Assembly (NCBI RefSeq): GCF_012396365.1
Contig: NZ_JAAXPG010000014.1
Coordinates: 124,001-188,000, forward strand
Source: Nocardiopsis alborubida
Lineage (GTDB): Bacteria > Actinomycetota > Actinomycetes > Streptosporangiales > Streptosporangiaceae
Length of the DNA stretch: 64,000 nt
Reading direction: 5' to 3'
In this document: piece after piece, positions 42,886 to 51,589 of the stretch
Position numbering within the stretch: the stretch's first letter is position 1
Layout: each line of letters opens with the position of its first letter
Notes under the pieces: generated by a model
What the model was told of the DNA's origin: nothing
What the model saw: the letters and a program-made list of their open reading frames with translations, nothing else
The model's database searches: none
Made by a program: the position numbers and the translations under genes

Positions 42886-42959
42886 AAGATTGTCAAACTA
42901 CGACCGTCCTCGTACTTTGTGGTGGAAGTCGCACGGCGCACGACAGCGGAGGTCATGGC

Positions 42960-43382
42960 ATGCCCGGCAGGGAACGAAGGACCGGAGGCGGTCGGCAGCT
43001 GGAACACCCGCGCGCCGAGGAGATCCGGGTGGAGACGGTCATGCACGCCCTGGCCGACCCCGTGCGCCTGCGCATCGTGCGCGAACTGGCACAGGGGCAC
43101 GACGACATGTCCTGCATCGCCTTCGAACTGCCGGTGAGCAAGTCCACCTCCACCCACCACTTCCGCGTTCTGCGCGAGGCGGGCGTCATCCGCCAGTACT
43201 ACGAGGGCACCTCGCGCATGAGCTGTCTGCGCGAGGAGGACCTCCACGCGCGCATGCCCGGCCTCCTGGAGGCGGTCCTGCGCGCCGCGCGCATCGCCGA
43301 GGGCGACGCGGCCGGCGCGCCCGCCGGGGACGACCCCTCCGAATCCACGGCCGGGAGGAGCCCCTCCGGCGCGGTGCCCTGA
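42960..43382 (+). CDS. ArsR-family regulator
   Basis: The 140-aa winged-helix protein has LADPVRLRIVRELAQG and the recognition helix SKSTSTHHFRVLREAGVI, then a beta-wing QYYEGTSRMSCLRE. Two Cys (MSCIAF, MSCLRE) could be redox or metal sensing, but no classical ArsR metal site is seen. The C-terminal 35 residues are low-complexity. GGAGG lies seven bases before ATG 42960. Probably controls the divergent OYE reductase. Confidence 0.85.
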   Translation: MPGRERRTGGGRQLEHPRAEEIRVETVMHALADPVRLRIVRELAQGHDDMSCIAFELPVSKSTSTHHFRVLREAGVIRQYYEGTSRMSCLREEDLHARMPGLLEAVLRAARIAEGDAAGAPAGDDPSESTAGRSPSGAVP

Positions 43383-43438
43383 GGCCGGGCCGGAGGGGCG
43401 GGAAGGCGGCGCCGGTCAGCGGGCCACGTGGGCAGGGA

Positions 43439-44446
43439 TCAGCCCGCGACGCGCCGCCGCGCCTCCGGGGCGCCGAGGCCGGCGCGCGCTGCCGCGGCCG
43501 CCTCCGCGTCGGCGGCGACCAGGTCCGCGTTGAGCGCGGCCCCCGCCCGCGTCCCCGACGCCGCCGCGACCGGGACGTTCGCCATCACGTCGGCGACGTT
43601 GCCCGCCGCCCACACCCCCTCGACACCGGTGAACCCGCCCGCCTCCACGGCCAGCTGCGCGCCCATCCCGGTCGGGTGCTCCGTCAACGCCAGCCCCAGG
43701 TCGGCCAGGAAGTCCGCGCGGGCCGCGAACCGCGGCGCCACCGCCAGCGTGTCCACCGCGAACCCCTTTCCGGAGGCCAGGCGCACGCCCGCCAGCCGGT
43801 CCCGGTCGTCGACCTCCAGGCCGCTGACCTCGCCCTCGACCACCCCGACGCCCAGCGCGGCCAACTGCTCCCACTGCTCGTCGCCCAGGTCGACGCCGGT
43901 GTGCAGGAACAGCGTCACCTCGGACGACAGCTGCCGGAACATCAGCGCCTGGTGGAACGCCCCCGGCCCGGTCCCCAGCACCCCGACGGCCGTGTCGCGC
44001 GCCTCCCAGCCGTGGCAGTACACGCAGTGCACCACGTCCCGCCCCCACAGCCGCGCGAGGCCGGGGACGTCGGGCAGTTCGTCCACCAGGCCCGTGGTCA
44101 GCAGCAGCCGCCGGGCCACCGCGCGGCCCCCGTCCTCGGTGTCCACCACCAGGTTCCCGGCCTCCCGGCGCACGCCCGAGACGCGGCCGGACACGATCCG
44201 TCCGCCGTAGGAGGCGACCTCCTCGCGCCCGAGGCGGAGCAGTTCCAGCGGCGGGACCCCGTCCCGGGACAGCAGGCCGTGCGACCCGGCGGCCGGGGCG
44301 TTGCGCGGCTCCCCGGCGTCGACGACCAGCACCGAACGGCGGGCCCGGGCCAGCGTCAGCGCGGCCGACAGGCCCGCCACACCGCCCCCGACCACCACGA
44401 CGTCCCACGCCTCACCGGATGCCCGCACCAACTCGTTCTCGTCCAT
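43439..44446 (-). CDS. thioredoxin-reductase-like FAD/NAD(P) disulfide oxidoreductase
   Basis: The 335-aa protein has the FAD motif VVVVGGGVAGLSAALTLARA, a CxxC pair in VHCVYCHGWEARD, an NADPH-domain GVLGTGPGAFHQAL and the C-terminal GVWAAGNVADVMANVPVAAASG. This is the short two-domain layout of thioredoxin reductases and of GliT/HlmI-type dithiol oxidases. No thioredoxin gene lies beside it. The gene is transcribed alone on the minus strand, 56 bases from the ArsR stop. Confidence 0.88.
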   Translation of the reverse strand: MDENELVRASGEAWDVVVVGGGVAGLSAALTLARARRSVLVVDAGEPRNAPAAGSHGLLSRDGVPPLELLRLGREEVASYGGRIVSGRVSGVRREAGNLVVDTEDGGRAVARRLLLTTGLVDELPDVPGLARLWGRDVVHCVYCHGWEARDTAVGVLGTGPGAFHQALMFRQLSSEVTLFLHTGVDLGDEQWEQLAALGVGVVEGEVSGLEVDDRDRLAGVRLASGKGFAVDTLAVAPRFAARADFLADLGLALTEHPTGMGAQLAVEAGGFTGVEGVWAAGNVADVMANVPVAAASGTRAGAALNADLVAADAEAAAAARAGLGAPEARRRVAG

Positions 44447-44546
44447 ACCGCCACGATGCGGCCGCGGCGCCGCGTTGCCAAAGTCCTTTGCCGTTCCGGC
44501 AAAATCCGTGCGGGCGCGGACGTCGCGCGTTCCCCACGGGTACCGC

Positions 44547-45068
44547 TCACGCGACCGGCGGCAGAGCCAGGCGAAACCGGGTATAGGTGGCGAACTCCCT
44601 GACCGGGGCGAACCCGAGCCGGCGCAGCAGTGCGGCGCTCGCGGTGTTGCCGTGGGTGACCCCGGCGAACACGTCGGTGGCGCCCAGCACGGTGTGGGCG
44701 CGGTCGACGAGCGCGGCGCAGGCCGCACCAGCGCGGCCGTGCCCGGTGGCACCGTGGTCCAGCCAGTAGCCCAGGCCGTAGCGGGGCGGGTCCACCGCGA
44801 TGAGGCTGACCTGGCCCACCAGGGCGCCGCGCAACCGGATGCCGTAGGCGCGTTCCCTCCCGTCGGTCCGGGCCAGCGCGGCCCTCACGTCCTCGGCCGA
44901 GGCCCGCACCTGCTCGGTGAAATCGCCGTGGCGGGTCACATGGTCGCGGTTGGCCCGGAGCAGGGCCAGATGGTCGGCCGTGTCGGCGGGGGTGAGCAGA
45001 CGCAGGCGCACCTCGGGGATCGCGGTGGGCAGTTCCTCCGGCAGCGCCGAGAGCGGGGGAGGGGTCAT
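44547..45068 (-). CDS. GNAT-family N-acetyltransferase (RimJ/RimL-like)
   Basis: The 173-aa protein has the RimL-type layout: RLRLLTPADTADHLALLRAN at the start, a strand-4 IAVDPPRYGLGYWLD, the acetyl-CoA loop ATGHGRAGAACAALVD and VTHGNTASAALLRRLGFAP. It would acetylate a protein N-terminus or a small amine. The target is unknown. ATG 45068 was chosen because upstream in-frame sequence enters the repeat element. Confidence 0.82.
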   Translation of the reverse strand: MTPPPLSALPEELPTAIPEVRLRLLTPADTADHLALLRANRDHVTRHGDFTEQVRASAEDVRAALARTDGRERAYGIRLRGALVGQVSLIAVDPPRYGLGYWLDHGATGHGRAGAACAALVDRAHTVLGATDVFAGVTHGNTASAALLRRLGFAPVREFATYTRFRLALPPVA

Positions 45069-45164
45069 GCGGACACGGTAGAGCGCGCTGTGCCGCGAGT
45101 CCACGGGATAAGGGCCGCGATCGACGGTGGACCCTTCGACATCCCCACCTGCCCTGTGCGCCGT

Positions 45165-45266
45165 GCTCTTGTGCTTGTAGCGAGGTTGGGCGCTCCAACC
45201 TCGCTGCAAGTACAAGACCATCGCAGGTCAGAACCCTTGCGTCACACCAGCAACGTTTTCGACCAG
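45165..45266 (+). repeat. dispersed hairpin repeat, copy C
   Basis: Arms at 45165-45189 and 45195-45219 pair over 25 positions with one mismatch and two G-U wobbles, leaving a five-base loop. The 47-bp tail (45220-45266) is close to copies A and B. The element sits in the gap of 376 bases between the GNAT and DUF2795 genes. Apart from it, that gap shows nothing I can name. Confidence 0.82.
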
Positions 45267-45444
45267 GCGACACCCGACACCTACCAGCGGACGCTCTCAC
45301 CCGCCCCGGTACGGACCACGACGCCCGTCGCCTCGCGCGGGCCCCGAGGCGCTCCTCTTTGCCCTCCGGTGGTATTTCGCGCACACCAGCCGGGTAGCCG
45401 ACGGGAGTCCGTTGCACCAGCACGCGAGTACACGGGAGAAACCC

Positions 45445-45636
45445 ATGGCCGATCTCAACCCCATCGAACTGCAGAAGGCGCTCAAGGGAGCCGACTACCC
45501 CGCCAGCCGCGACGACCTGGTGTCGCTGGCGAAGGGCAACGGTGCGGGCGACGACCTGGTCCAGAAGCTCTCCAACGCCGGTACGAGCCGGTTCGACGGC
45601 CCCGACGACGTGCAGAAGGCCCTCTTCGGCAAGTAG
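45445..45636 (+). CDS. DUF2795 domain protein, 63 aa
   Basis: The small protein (MADLNPIELQKALKGADYPA...) has the DUF2795 pattern: hxxxLxGxDYPA, SRDDLVSLAKGNGA, LVQKLSNAG and the FDGPDDVQKALF ending. These are short, soluble proteins common in actinomycetes, of unknown function. GGGAGA precedes the ATG at 45445; an upstream in-frame ATG at 45412 lacks a ribosome site. Confidence 0.85.
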   Translation: MADLNPIELQKALKGADYPASRDDLVSLAKGNGAGDDLVQKLSNAGTSRFDGPDDVQKALFGK

Positions 45637-45858
45637 CGGCGGCCGACGAACGGGGCCGCGGGGGGCCGCGCGGGTCGGTGGCTCCCCGCAGTCCTGCCGG
45701 AGCGGCCATGGAGAGGCCTTCCCAGGGCGGTCGCGCGGCGGCCCGTTCGCGGGTCCCGACCGGCCGGACGGCCCACGGACGGCGCTCGGCGCGTGCGCGG
45801 AAACGACTGCGTGGCAAGGGAAGGAGGCCCTCGCGGGCCAGGGGAGCGGGCACGAAAC

Positions 45859-45878
45859 TGTACCGGATGTAAGGTACA
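45859..45878. promoter_or_regulatory. TetR-type operator before MFS exporter
   Basis: TGTACC (45859-45864) and GGTACA (45873-45878) form a perfect inverted repeat with an eight-base spacer, ending nine bases before the exporter ATG. It is the natural target of the TetR protein encoded downstream. The stretch 45637-45858 holds no gene. Confidence 0.6.
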
Positions 45879-45886
45879 TTTTTCCC

Positions 45887-47407
45887 ATGGGCTCACAACA
45901 GACGCACGCGGCGACCATGACGGCGGCGCGCCGGTGGATGCTGCTGGTGACCGTGGCGGCCGGACTGCTGCTCGTCACCGTGGACAACACGATCCTGTAC
46001 ACCGCCCTGCCGACCCTGACCGCGCAGCTGGGGGCCACGGGCGCGCAGAGCCTGTGGATCATCAACGCCTACCCGGTGGTCATGGCCGGTCTGCTGCTGG
46101 GCAGCGGCACGCTGGGCGACCGGATCGGCCACGTGCGCATGTTCGTGGTCGGGCTGGTGGTCTTCGGCCTGGCCTCGCTGGTCGCCGCGTTCTCCCCCAC
46201 CGCCTGGATCCTCATCGCCTCGCGCGCGCTGCTCGCGGTGGGCGCGGCGGCGATGATGCCCGCCACCCTGGCGCTGATCCGGATCGCCTTCCCCGTCGAG
46301 CGCGAACGCAACATCGCCATCGCGGTCTGGGGCAGCGTCTCGGTGGTCGGCGGCGCGCTGGGGCCGATCGTGGGCGGGGTCCTGCTGGAGTTCTTCTGGT
46401 GGGGGTCGGTCTTCCTCCTCAACGTGCCCGTGGTCCTCGTGGCGCTGGTCGCGACCGCGCTGATCGCGCCGCCCAACGTCCCCGACCCCGACAAGCGCTG
46501 GGACCTGCTCTCCTCGCTCCAGGCCATGGCCGGGCTGGTCGCCTCGGTGCTGGCGATCAAGGAGCTGGCGCACACGCCGCCGCGGTGGCCGCTCTTCGCC
46601 GTCGCCGTGGCCGTCGCCGCGGTGGCCTTCGTCCTGTTCACGCGCCGCCAGCGCCGCCTGGAGGACCCGCTGCTGGACTTCGCGGTCTTCCGCAACCCCG
46701 CCTTCACCTCCGGCGTGCTGGCCGCGGCGTTCTCGATGTTCGCCATCGGCGGCATCCAGCTCGTCACCACCCAGCGCTTCCAGCTGGTCGTGGGCTTCAC
46801 GCCGTTGGAGGCCGGGCTGCTGGTGGCCGCCGTGGCGGCGGGTTCGCTGCCGACCGCGCTGCTGGGCGGAGCGTTCCTGCACCGGACCGGCCTGCTGCCC
46901 CTGATCGCCGGAGGGCTCGCCACGGGTGTGGCGGGTGTGGTCGTCTCGGTCCTGGGCTTCCAGGCGGGCATCGGCTGGCTCGTCGCGGGGCTGCTGCTGA
47001 CCGGCGCCGGTCTGGGGGCGGCGATGTCGGTGGCCTCCACCGCGATCATCGGCAACGCGCCCGCCAGCCGCGCCGGGATGGCCTCCTCGGTGGAGGAGGT
47101 CTCCTACGAGTTCGGCAACCTGACCGCGGTGGCGCTGATGGGCAGCCTGGTCACGTTCGTCTACGCGGCCGCCGTCCAGCTGCCGCAGGACGCCCCGGCC
47201 GCCGCCGGGAGGAGCCTGGCCGACGCCCTGGCCTCGGCAGGGGGCGACGGCGCGGTGGTCGGGGCGGCCCACGCCGCCTTCGACACCGGCTACCTGGTGG
47301 TCATGGTCGTGGTCGCGGCGGTCCTGGCGTGTGGTGCCGCCCTCACCTGGCGGCTGCTGCGCCACCATGGTCCCGGCACGTCCTCGTCGGAGTACGCGGA
47401 CCACTGA
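45887..47407 (+). CDS. MFS drug exporter, DHA2 family (14 helices)
   Basis: The 506-aa protein has about fourteen hydrophobic segments. The DHA2 motifs are LLLVTVDNTILYTALPTL in helix 1, GSGTLGDRIGHVRMF (motif A) and, in helix 5, GPIVGGVLLEFFWWGSVFLLN (motif C region). It resembles QacA/SmvA-type proton-driven exporters. The TetR gene 14 bases downstream is probably co-transcribed and represses both through the operator at 45859. Confidence 0.9.
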   Translation: MGSQQTHAATMTAARRWMLLVTVAAGLLLVTVDNTILYTALPTLTAQLGATGAQSLWIINAYPVVMAGLLLGSGTLGDRIGHVRMFVVGLVVFGLASLVAAFSPTAWILIASRALLAVGAAAMMPATLALIRIAFPVERERNIAIAVWGSVSVVGGALGPIVGGVLLEFFWWGSVFLLNVPVVLVALVATALIAPPNVPDPDKRWDLLSSLQAMAGLVASVLAIKELAHTPPRWPLFAVAVAVAAVAFVLFTRRQRRLEDPLLDFAVFRNPAFTSGVLAAAFSMFAIGGIQLVTTQRFQLVVGFTPLEAGLLVAAVAAGSLPTALLGGAFLHRTGLLPLIAGGLATGVAGVVVSVLGFQAGIGWLVAGLLLTGAGLGAAMSVASTAIIGNAPASRAGMASSVEEVSYEFGNLTAVALMGSLVTFVYAAAVQLPQDAPAAAGRSLADALASAGGDGAVVGAAHAAFDTGYLVVMVVVAAVLACGAALTWRLLRHHGPGTSSSEYADH

Positions 47408-47421
47408 CACCGGGGGAGAGC

Positions 47422-48063
47422 ATGCGCAAGAGCAACCGGACACAGATCCTGGACGCGGCCTTCCGTGTCGTCCAGCGCGACGGCGTCACGGCCCTGACCT
47501 ACGAGTCGGTGGCGGCCGAGACGGGTCTGACCAAGGGAGGGCTGCTCTACCACTTCCCCTCGCGCGAGGCCCTGCTCCAGGCCCTGCACGAACACCTGGC
47601 CCAGGGGTGGGAGGACCACCTGGCGGAGGCCGCGGGGAGGAGCGCGGAGCGGGCCACGTCCCGTGAGCGCCTGGCGGCCTACGCCCGTGTGGCCGCGCAC
47701 AGCTCCACGCGCGCCGAGCTGCTGCTCCTGCTGGAGACCGCGAACGAACCGGCCACGCGCGCCCCCTGGGAGGAGGTCATGAGGCGCTGGACGTCCGAAC
47801 CGTCCGCCGCGCCGCTGACGCCGGAGGAGATGGAGCTGTTCGTGCTGCGCCTGGCCGCGGACGGCCTGTGGATGTACGAGTCGCTGTCCAGCGGCACGCT
47901 CCCGCCCCCGCTGCGCCGACAGGTCGCCGAGCACCTGGCCCGCGCCATCGCGCACGGGCAGGACCGGGGCCCGGACCCGGCACCGGTCCGGGAGCAACCG
48001 GTGCCCGATCCGGACGCTCCGGGCGGGAACCCGGAACCGGACCCGGGAGCCAAGGCTTCCTGA
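47422..48063 (+). CDS. TetR-family regulator
   Basis: The 213-aa protein has recognition region VAAETGLTKGGLLYHFPSREALL, typical of TetR repressors of DHA2 exporters, and a C-terminal domain ending in a Pro/Asp-rich tail of 35 residues (QDRGPDPAPVREQPVPDPDA). GGGGGAGAG precedes the ATG. It follows the exporter in one operon. The 287 bases after its stop hold no gene. Confidence 0.87.
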   Translation: MRKSNRTQILDAAFRVVQRDGVTALTYESVAAETGLTKGGLLYHFPSREALLQALHEHLAQGWEDHLAEAAGRSAERATSRERLAAYARVAAHSSTRAELLLLLETANEPATRAPWEEVMRRWTSEPSAAPLTPEEMELFVLRLAADGLWMYESLSSGTLPPPLRRQVAEHLARAIAHGQDRGPDPAPVREQPVPDPDAPGGNPEPDPGAKAS

Positions 48064-48350
48064 CCAGGGGCCGAGGCCTCCTGGCCGGGTGTGCCTCCCC
48101 GCCGGCCGCACGCTCCGGGACAAGGCTTGCCGGCCGCCGACCCCCGTCGGCGCGTGGCGGCGCGTGGCGGCGTTCGCTGGCCGAAGCGTTGCCGGTGTGG
48201 CGTGCGGGTCGCTGCACCGGCGGTTCTGCTTCCGCAGCCGTGCGTGAGCCGGTACCGGACGCGATGGCATATCCGGCATAAACGGACAAAAGTGAATCTA
48301 CGCCGTAAAGGAGCGGCGTTGCAGGCGAAAACGATGACGTGACAGGGACA

Positions 48351-48890
48351 TCACGCGGACAGGTAGCCCTCCGTCCATCGTGCGAACCGCTCGCCGTAGC
48401 GGTTCTGTGCTCCGTCCAGCACGGCGGCGACCTCGGAATCCGCGGGCAGGCCGCGTCCGAAGTGCTCCTGGAGCCAGGCACGGTACCGGGCGCGACGGGG
48501 TCCGTCCTCGTCCTGGGGCTCGCCGCGCAGGTAGGGCGGGTAGCCGTGGTCGGCGCCGATCTCGGAGTCCGCCCCCAGGAGCAGGACCAGCCCGCGGGGG
48601 TCCTCGGCCGCCACCGCCAGGGCGCCCTCGTCACCGAGGACGACGACGGGCAGGGACGCGGGGTCCTCGCGGTCGTCGCAGCGCCACAGGGCGTAGACGG
48701 ATCCGGAGCCGTTGGCCAGGGCGAAGGGGATGAGGCGGGACCGGAACCCCGGGTCGTCCGGCCAGCCGGACAGCAGCTCGGGGTCGTCGTAGTCGAGCGT
48801 CTCGAAGCCGTCCGCGACGAAGTCGCCGCCGGCCCGCTCCTCCAGCTCCCTGAGCAGGTTCAACTCCGGCACGGGCGAGTAGTGGACCAC
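48351..48890 (-). CDS. SUKH/SMI1-KNR4-like protein
   Basis: The 179-aa acidic protein has the segment LIPFALANGSGSVYALWRCDD, then PVVVLGDEGALAVAAEDPRGLVLLLGAD, as in SMI1/KNR4-type (SUKH) proteins that often act as toxin-immunity factors. The GTG start at 48890 has AGGAGA five bases upstream; the frame is open further to 49034 without a better site. No toxin gene is adjacent. Family call is moderate. Confidence 0.6.
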   Translation of the reverse strand: MVHYSPVPELNLLRELEERAGGDFVADGFETLDYDDPELLSGWPDDPGFRSRLIPFALANGSGSVYALWRCDDREDPASLPVVVLGDEGALAVAAEDPRGLVLLLGADSEIGADHGYPPYLRGEPQDEDGPRRARYRAWLQEHFGRGLPADSEVAAVLDGAQNRYGERFARWTEGYLSA

Positions 48891-49115
48891 GTCGTCTCCT
48901 GGGCGGTACGGTCTGCGGGCCCGAAGAACGTACCGCGCCACCACGACACCCGGACGGTCCGGCGGCGCGGACCGCCGGGGGAGGGAGCTCGGAACCCCTT
49001 CCCCCGGGACGGACGTGACGTGCGCGGGACACACCGGGCCGCGAGGCCCACCGGATCCCGGCGCCCACCGGCCCCCAGCATCCGCCGAGTCCCGGCGTCC
49101 ACCGGACCGCGGTGC

Positions 49116-50957
49116 CTACCGGGGCGCGGGACGGAACCCGGCGATGGGGTTCTCCAGCGTGCCGACCAGTTGCAGGGCCCCGGACGGGTCCTGGAGGTCG
49201 ACCATCTGGCGGTTGTCGCGCAGTTGCAGCCGGTTCAGGCACGAGAGCGCGAAGCGTTCCGCGAACAGGTCGTCGCGCGCGAAACGGTCGGCCAGGTGGG
49301 GGACGGAGGCCTGGTAGTCGGCCACGCAGGCGGCCACGGTGCGCCAGAAGTCGGCCTCCGGCAGGACGCCCTCACCGGCGAGGACGCCGTTGAGGAAGCG
49401 CAGGAAGCAGTCGAAGACGTCGGTGAACAGCGACAGCACCCGCATGTCCTCGGGCACCTCGGCGCGGATGCGCTCGACCTCGGCGGGCAGCTCGGCGTCC
49501 GGGCTCATCACCGCGATCTCCTCGGCGATGTCCTTGAGCAGGACCCGCTGGGGCACCCCGTCGCGCAGGACGAGGATGACGTTCTCCCCGTGCGGCATGA
49601 ACACCAGGTCGTGGGAATAGAAGGAGTGCAGGAGGGGGACGAGGTAGGCGTCGAGGTAGCGGCGCAGCCAGGCCGCGGGCTCCAGGCCCGACTCGGTGAT
49701 GAGCTCTCCCGCGAGGGACCTCCCCCGGGCGTCGGTGTGCAGCAGCGAGGCCATCGTGGCCAGCCGCTCGCCCGACCGCAGCCGCGCCACCGGGCTCTCA
49801 CGCCACAGCGCGGCGGTCATCTTCAGGTACGGAGACCCCTCCGCGGAGGCCTGCGCGTAGTGGGTGGTGCGGTAGCCCACCGCGGCCCGCTCGCGCAGGA
49901 TCTCCACGCGCGTCGCGCGCAGGACCGGGTCGTCGGCCACGAGCGCGGCGACCCAGTCGTTGATGGCGGGGGTGGCCTCCATGTACTTGGCGGACAGCCC
50001 GCGCAGGAAGCCCATGTTCAGCACCGAAAGCGCCGTCTTGACGTAGTGGCGCTCGGGGGCCGAGGTGTTGAAGAAGGTGCGGATGGACTGCTGCGCGCGG
50101 TACTCGTCGGGGCCGTGGCCCAGGCACACCAGGTCGCGGCGGGCGAGGTCGGCGGCGAAGGTGACCGCCAGCCGGTTCCACCACTGCCACGGGTGGACCG
50201 GGATCAGGTGGTAGTCGCCGGGGTCCAGGCCCATGCCGGTCAGCTGCGCGTCGAAGGCGGCGAGGGCCTCGGCGCCGAGTTCGCCCCGCAGCAGTTCCTC
50301 GCGGTCCAGGTCGGCCGAGCAGCTGAACGTCGTGCGCTCGCGCCGCGCGGCGACCCACACCAGCCGCACCGGGGCGGCGGCCTCGGGGGCGTAGGCCCGG
50401 TACTCCGCGGCGTCGAAGCCCAGGCGCCCGTTGTTGGCGACGAAGCACGGGTGGCCCTCGGTCATCCCCGCCTCGATCTCCTGGAATCCGGCGCGCGCCA
50501 GCTCGGCGGCGCTCGGCTGCGCGCCCGACATGCGGTAGGCGCTGCTGGCGAGCGTGCTGGTGATCTCCTCCAGGTAGACGGGCAGGACGTCCTCGCCGAG
50601 CGCGAGCGTCCCGCGCAGGTCCAGGACCAGGTCGAGCGCGTCCAGGGGCAGGTGCGCGCCGTCGCGCCGCAGGTCGCGGCGGACGATGCTGTCGGCCTCG
50701 ATCCGCCAGTGGTCCAGGGCCATGACGCGGGCCGCGAACCGGTACTCGACGGTTCCGTCGTCGCTGGTGACCGAGAACAGGCCGTCGGGGCCGGGTTCGG
50801 GGCTGAGCAGCCGCTCGTGGGAGAACTCGGCCAGGGCCTTGCGCACGAGCAGCCGGTTGGCGCGGTCCCACGTCTGGGGGGACAGGTGGGCGGCCGCGTC
50901 GCGGGGGTCCTGGAGGCGGGGCTGTCGGGTGTCGGGGACGGTGGCGGGCGCGGTCAT
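49116..50957 (-). CDS. desD: NRPS-independent siderophore synthetase (IucA/IucC), DesD-like
   Basis: The 613-aa protein has the IucA/IucC landmarks: GHPCFVANNGRLGFD, PVHPWQWWN, QQSIRTFFN and FYSHDLVFMPHGENVILVL with the C-terminal FhuF-like region. DesD joins and cyclises hydroxy-succinyl-cadaverine units into desferrioxamine with ATP. The ATG overlaps the acyltransferase stop (ATGA). It is last in a four-gene operon under iron boxes. Intact length. Confidence 0.92.
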   Translation of the reverse strand: MTAPATVPDTRQPRLQDPRDAAAHLSPQTWDRANRLLVRKALAEFSHERLLSPEPGPDGLFSVTSDDGTVEYRFAARVMALDHWRIEADSIVRRDLRRDGAHLPLDALDLVLDLRGTLALGEDVLPVYLEEITSTLASSAYRMSGAQPSAAELARAGFQEIEAGMTEGHPCFVANNGRLGFDAAEYRAYAPEAAAPVRLVWVAARRERTTFSCSADLDREELLRGELGAEALAAFDAQLTGMGLDPGDYHLIPVHPWQWWNRLAVTFAADLARRDLVCLGHGPDEYRAQQSIRTFFNTSAPERHYVKTALSVLNMGFLRGLSAKYMEATPAINDWVAALVADDPVLRATRVEILRERAAVGYRTTHYAQASAEGSPYLKMTAALWRESPVARLRSGERLATMASLLHTDARGRSLAGELITESGLEPAAWLRRYLDAYLVPLLHSFYSHDLVFMPHGENVILVLRDGVPQRVLLKDIAEEIAVMSPDAELPAEVERIRAEVPEDMRVLSLFTDVFDCFLRFLNGVLAGEGVLPEADFWRTVAACVADYQASVPHLADRFARDDLFAERFALSCLNRLQLRDNRQMVDLQDPSGALQLVGTLENPIAGFRPAPR

Positions 50958-51589
50958 CCGGCGATGCCTCCTGTGGTCGGGGCCGCGGCGACGGCGGCGC
51001 GGAACTGGGCTCGGGTGCAGGTGCTCAGGCGGGCGTCCTTGTCCCTGAGCGCCACGGTGGTGAGGACCCGGAACCCCACGGCGGCGTTGAGCGTGTGGAC
51101 GGCGGTGTTGCGTGTGTCCGGTTCGACGACGACGCGTTCGGTGGCGGGGTCGGAGAACAGCAGTTCCATGACGGTGGTGATCACGGCGCGGGAGAAGCCG
51201 TGTACGGGTGTGTCCGTGGGCGCCACCAGGAAGTGCATGCCGGTGTCGCCGGGGAGCACGGGGTAGTGGGCGGCGAGTTCGCTGTGCCCGGGGTCGTAGT
51301 GCTCCACCAGGAAGCGGGGGGTTCCGCGCCACTCCCCGACGTGGGCGTGCTCGTGTTCGGAGGCGGCCATGGCGCGGTAGTCGCGGGCGACGTCGTCCTC
51401 GGTGGCCCCGGACATGAGCCAGAAGTGGGATTTGGGGTGGGTGAGCCAGCGGTGCAGGAGGGGGACGTCGGTGTCGGGGTCCACGGGCCGGACGCGGAAC
51501 TCGCCGAGTCCGGGGTCGGTGCGGGTGAAGACGGGTGCGGGGGCCTGGCCCGGTGCGGGCCGCGTCGAGGCCTGTGCCTGGTCGCTCAT
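50954..51589 (-). CDS. desC: GNAT/IucB-type acyltransferase, DesC-like
   Basis: The 211-aa protein has the siderophore acyltransferase pattern [22 protein letters not shown], then [29 protein letters not shown] and [20 protein letters not shown]. It would acylate N-hydroxycadaverine with acetyl- or succinyl-CoA. Both ends overlap neighbours by four bases (ATGA). About 30 Pro/Ala-rich residues precede the domain. Confidence 0.9.
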   Translation of the reverse strand: MSDQAQASTRPAPGQAPAPVFTRTDPGLGEFRVRPVDPDTDVPLLHRWLTHPKSHFWLMSGATEDDVARDYRAMAASEHEHAHVGEWRGTPRFLVEHYDPGHSELAAHYPVLPGDTGMHFLVAPTDTPVHGFSRAVITTVMELLFSDPATERVVVEPDTRNTAVHTLNAAVGFRVLTTVALRDKDARLSTCTRAQFRAAVAAAPTTGGIAG

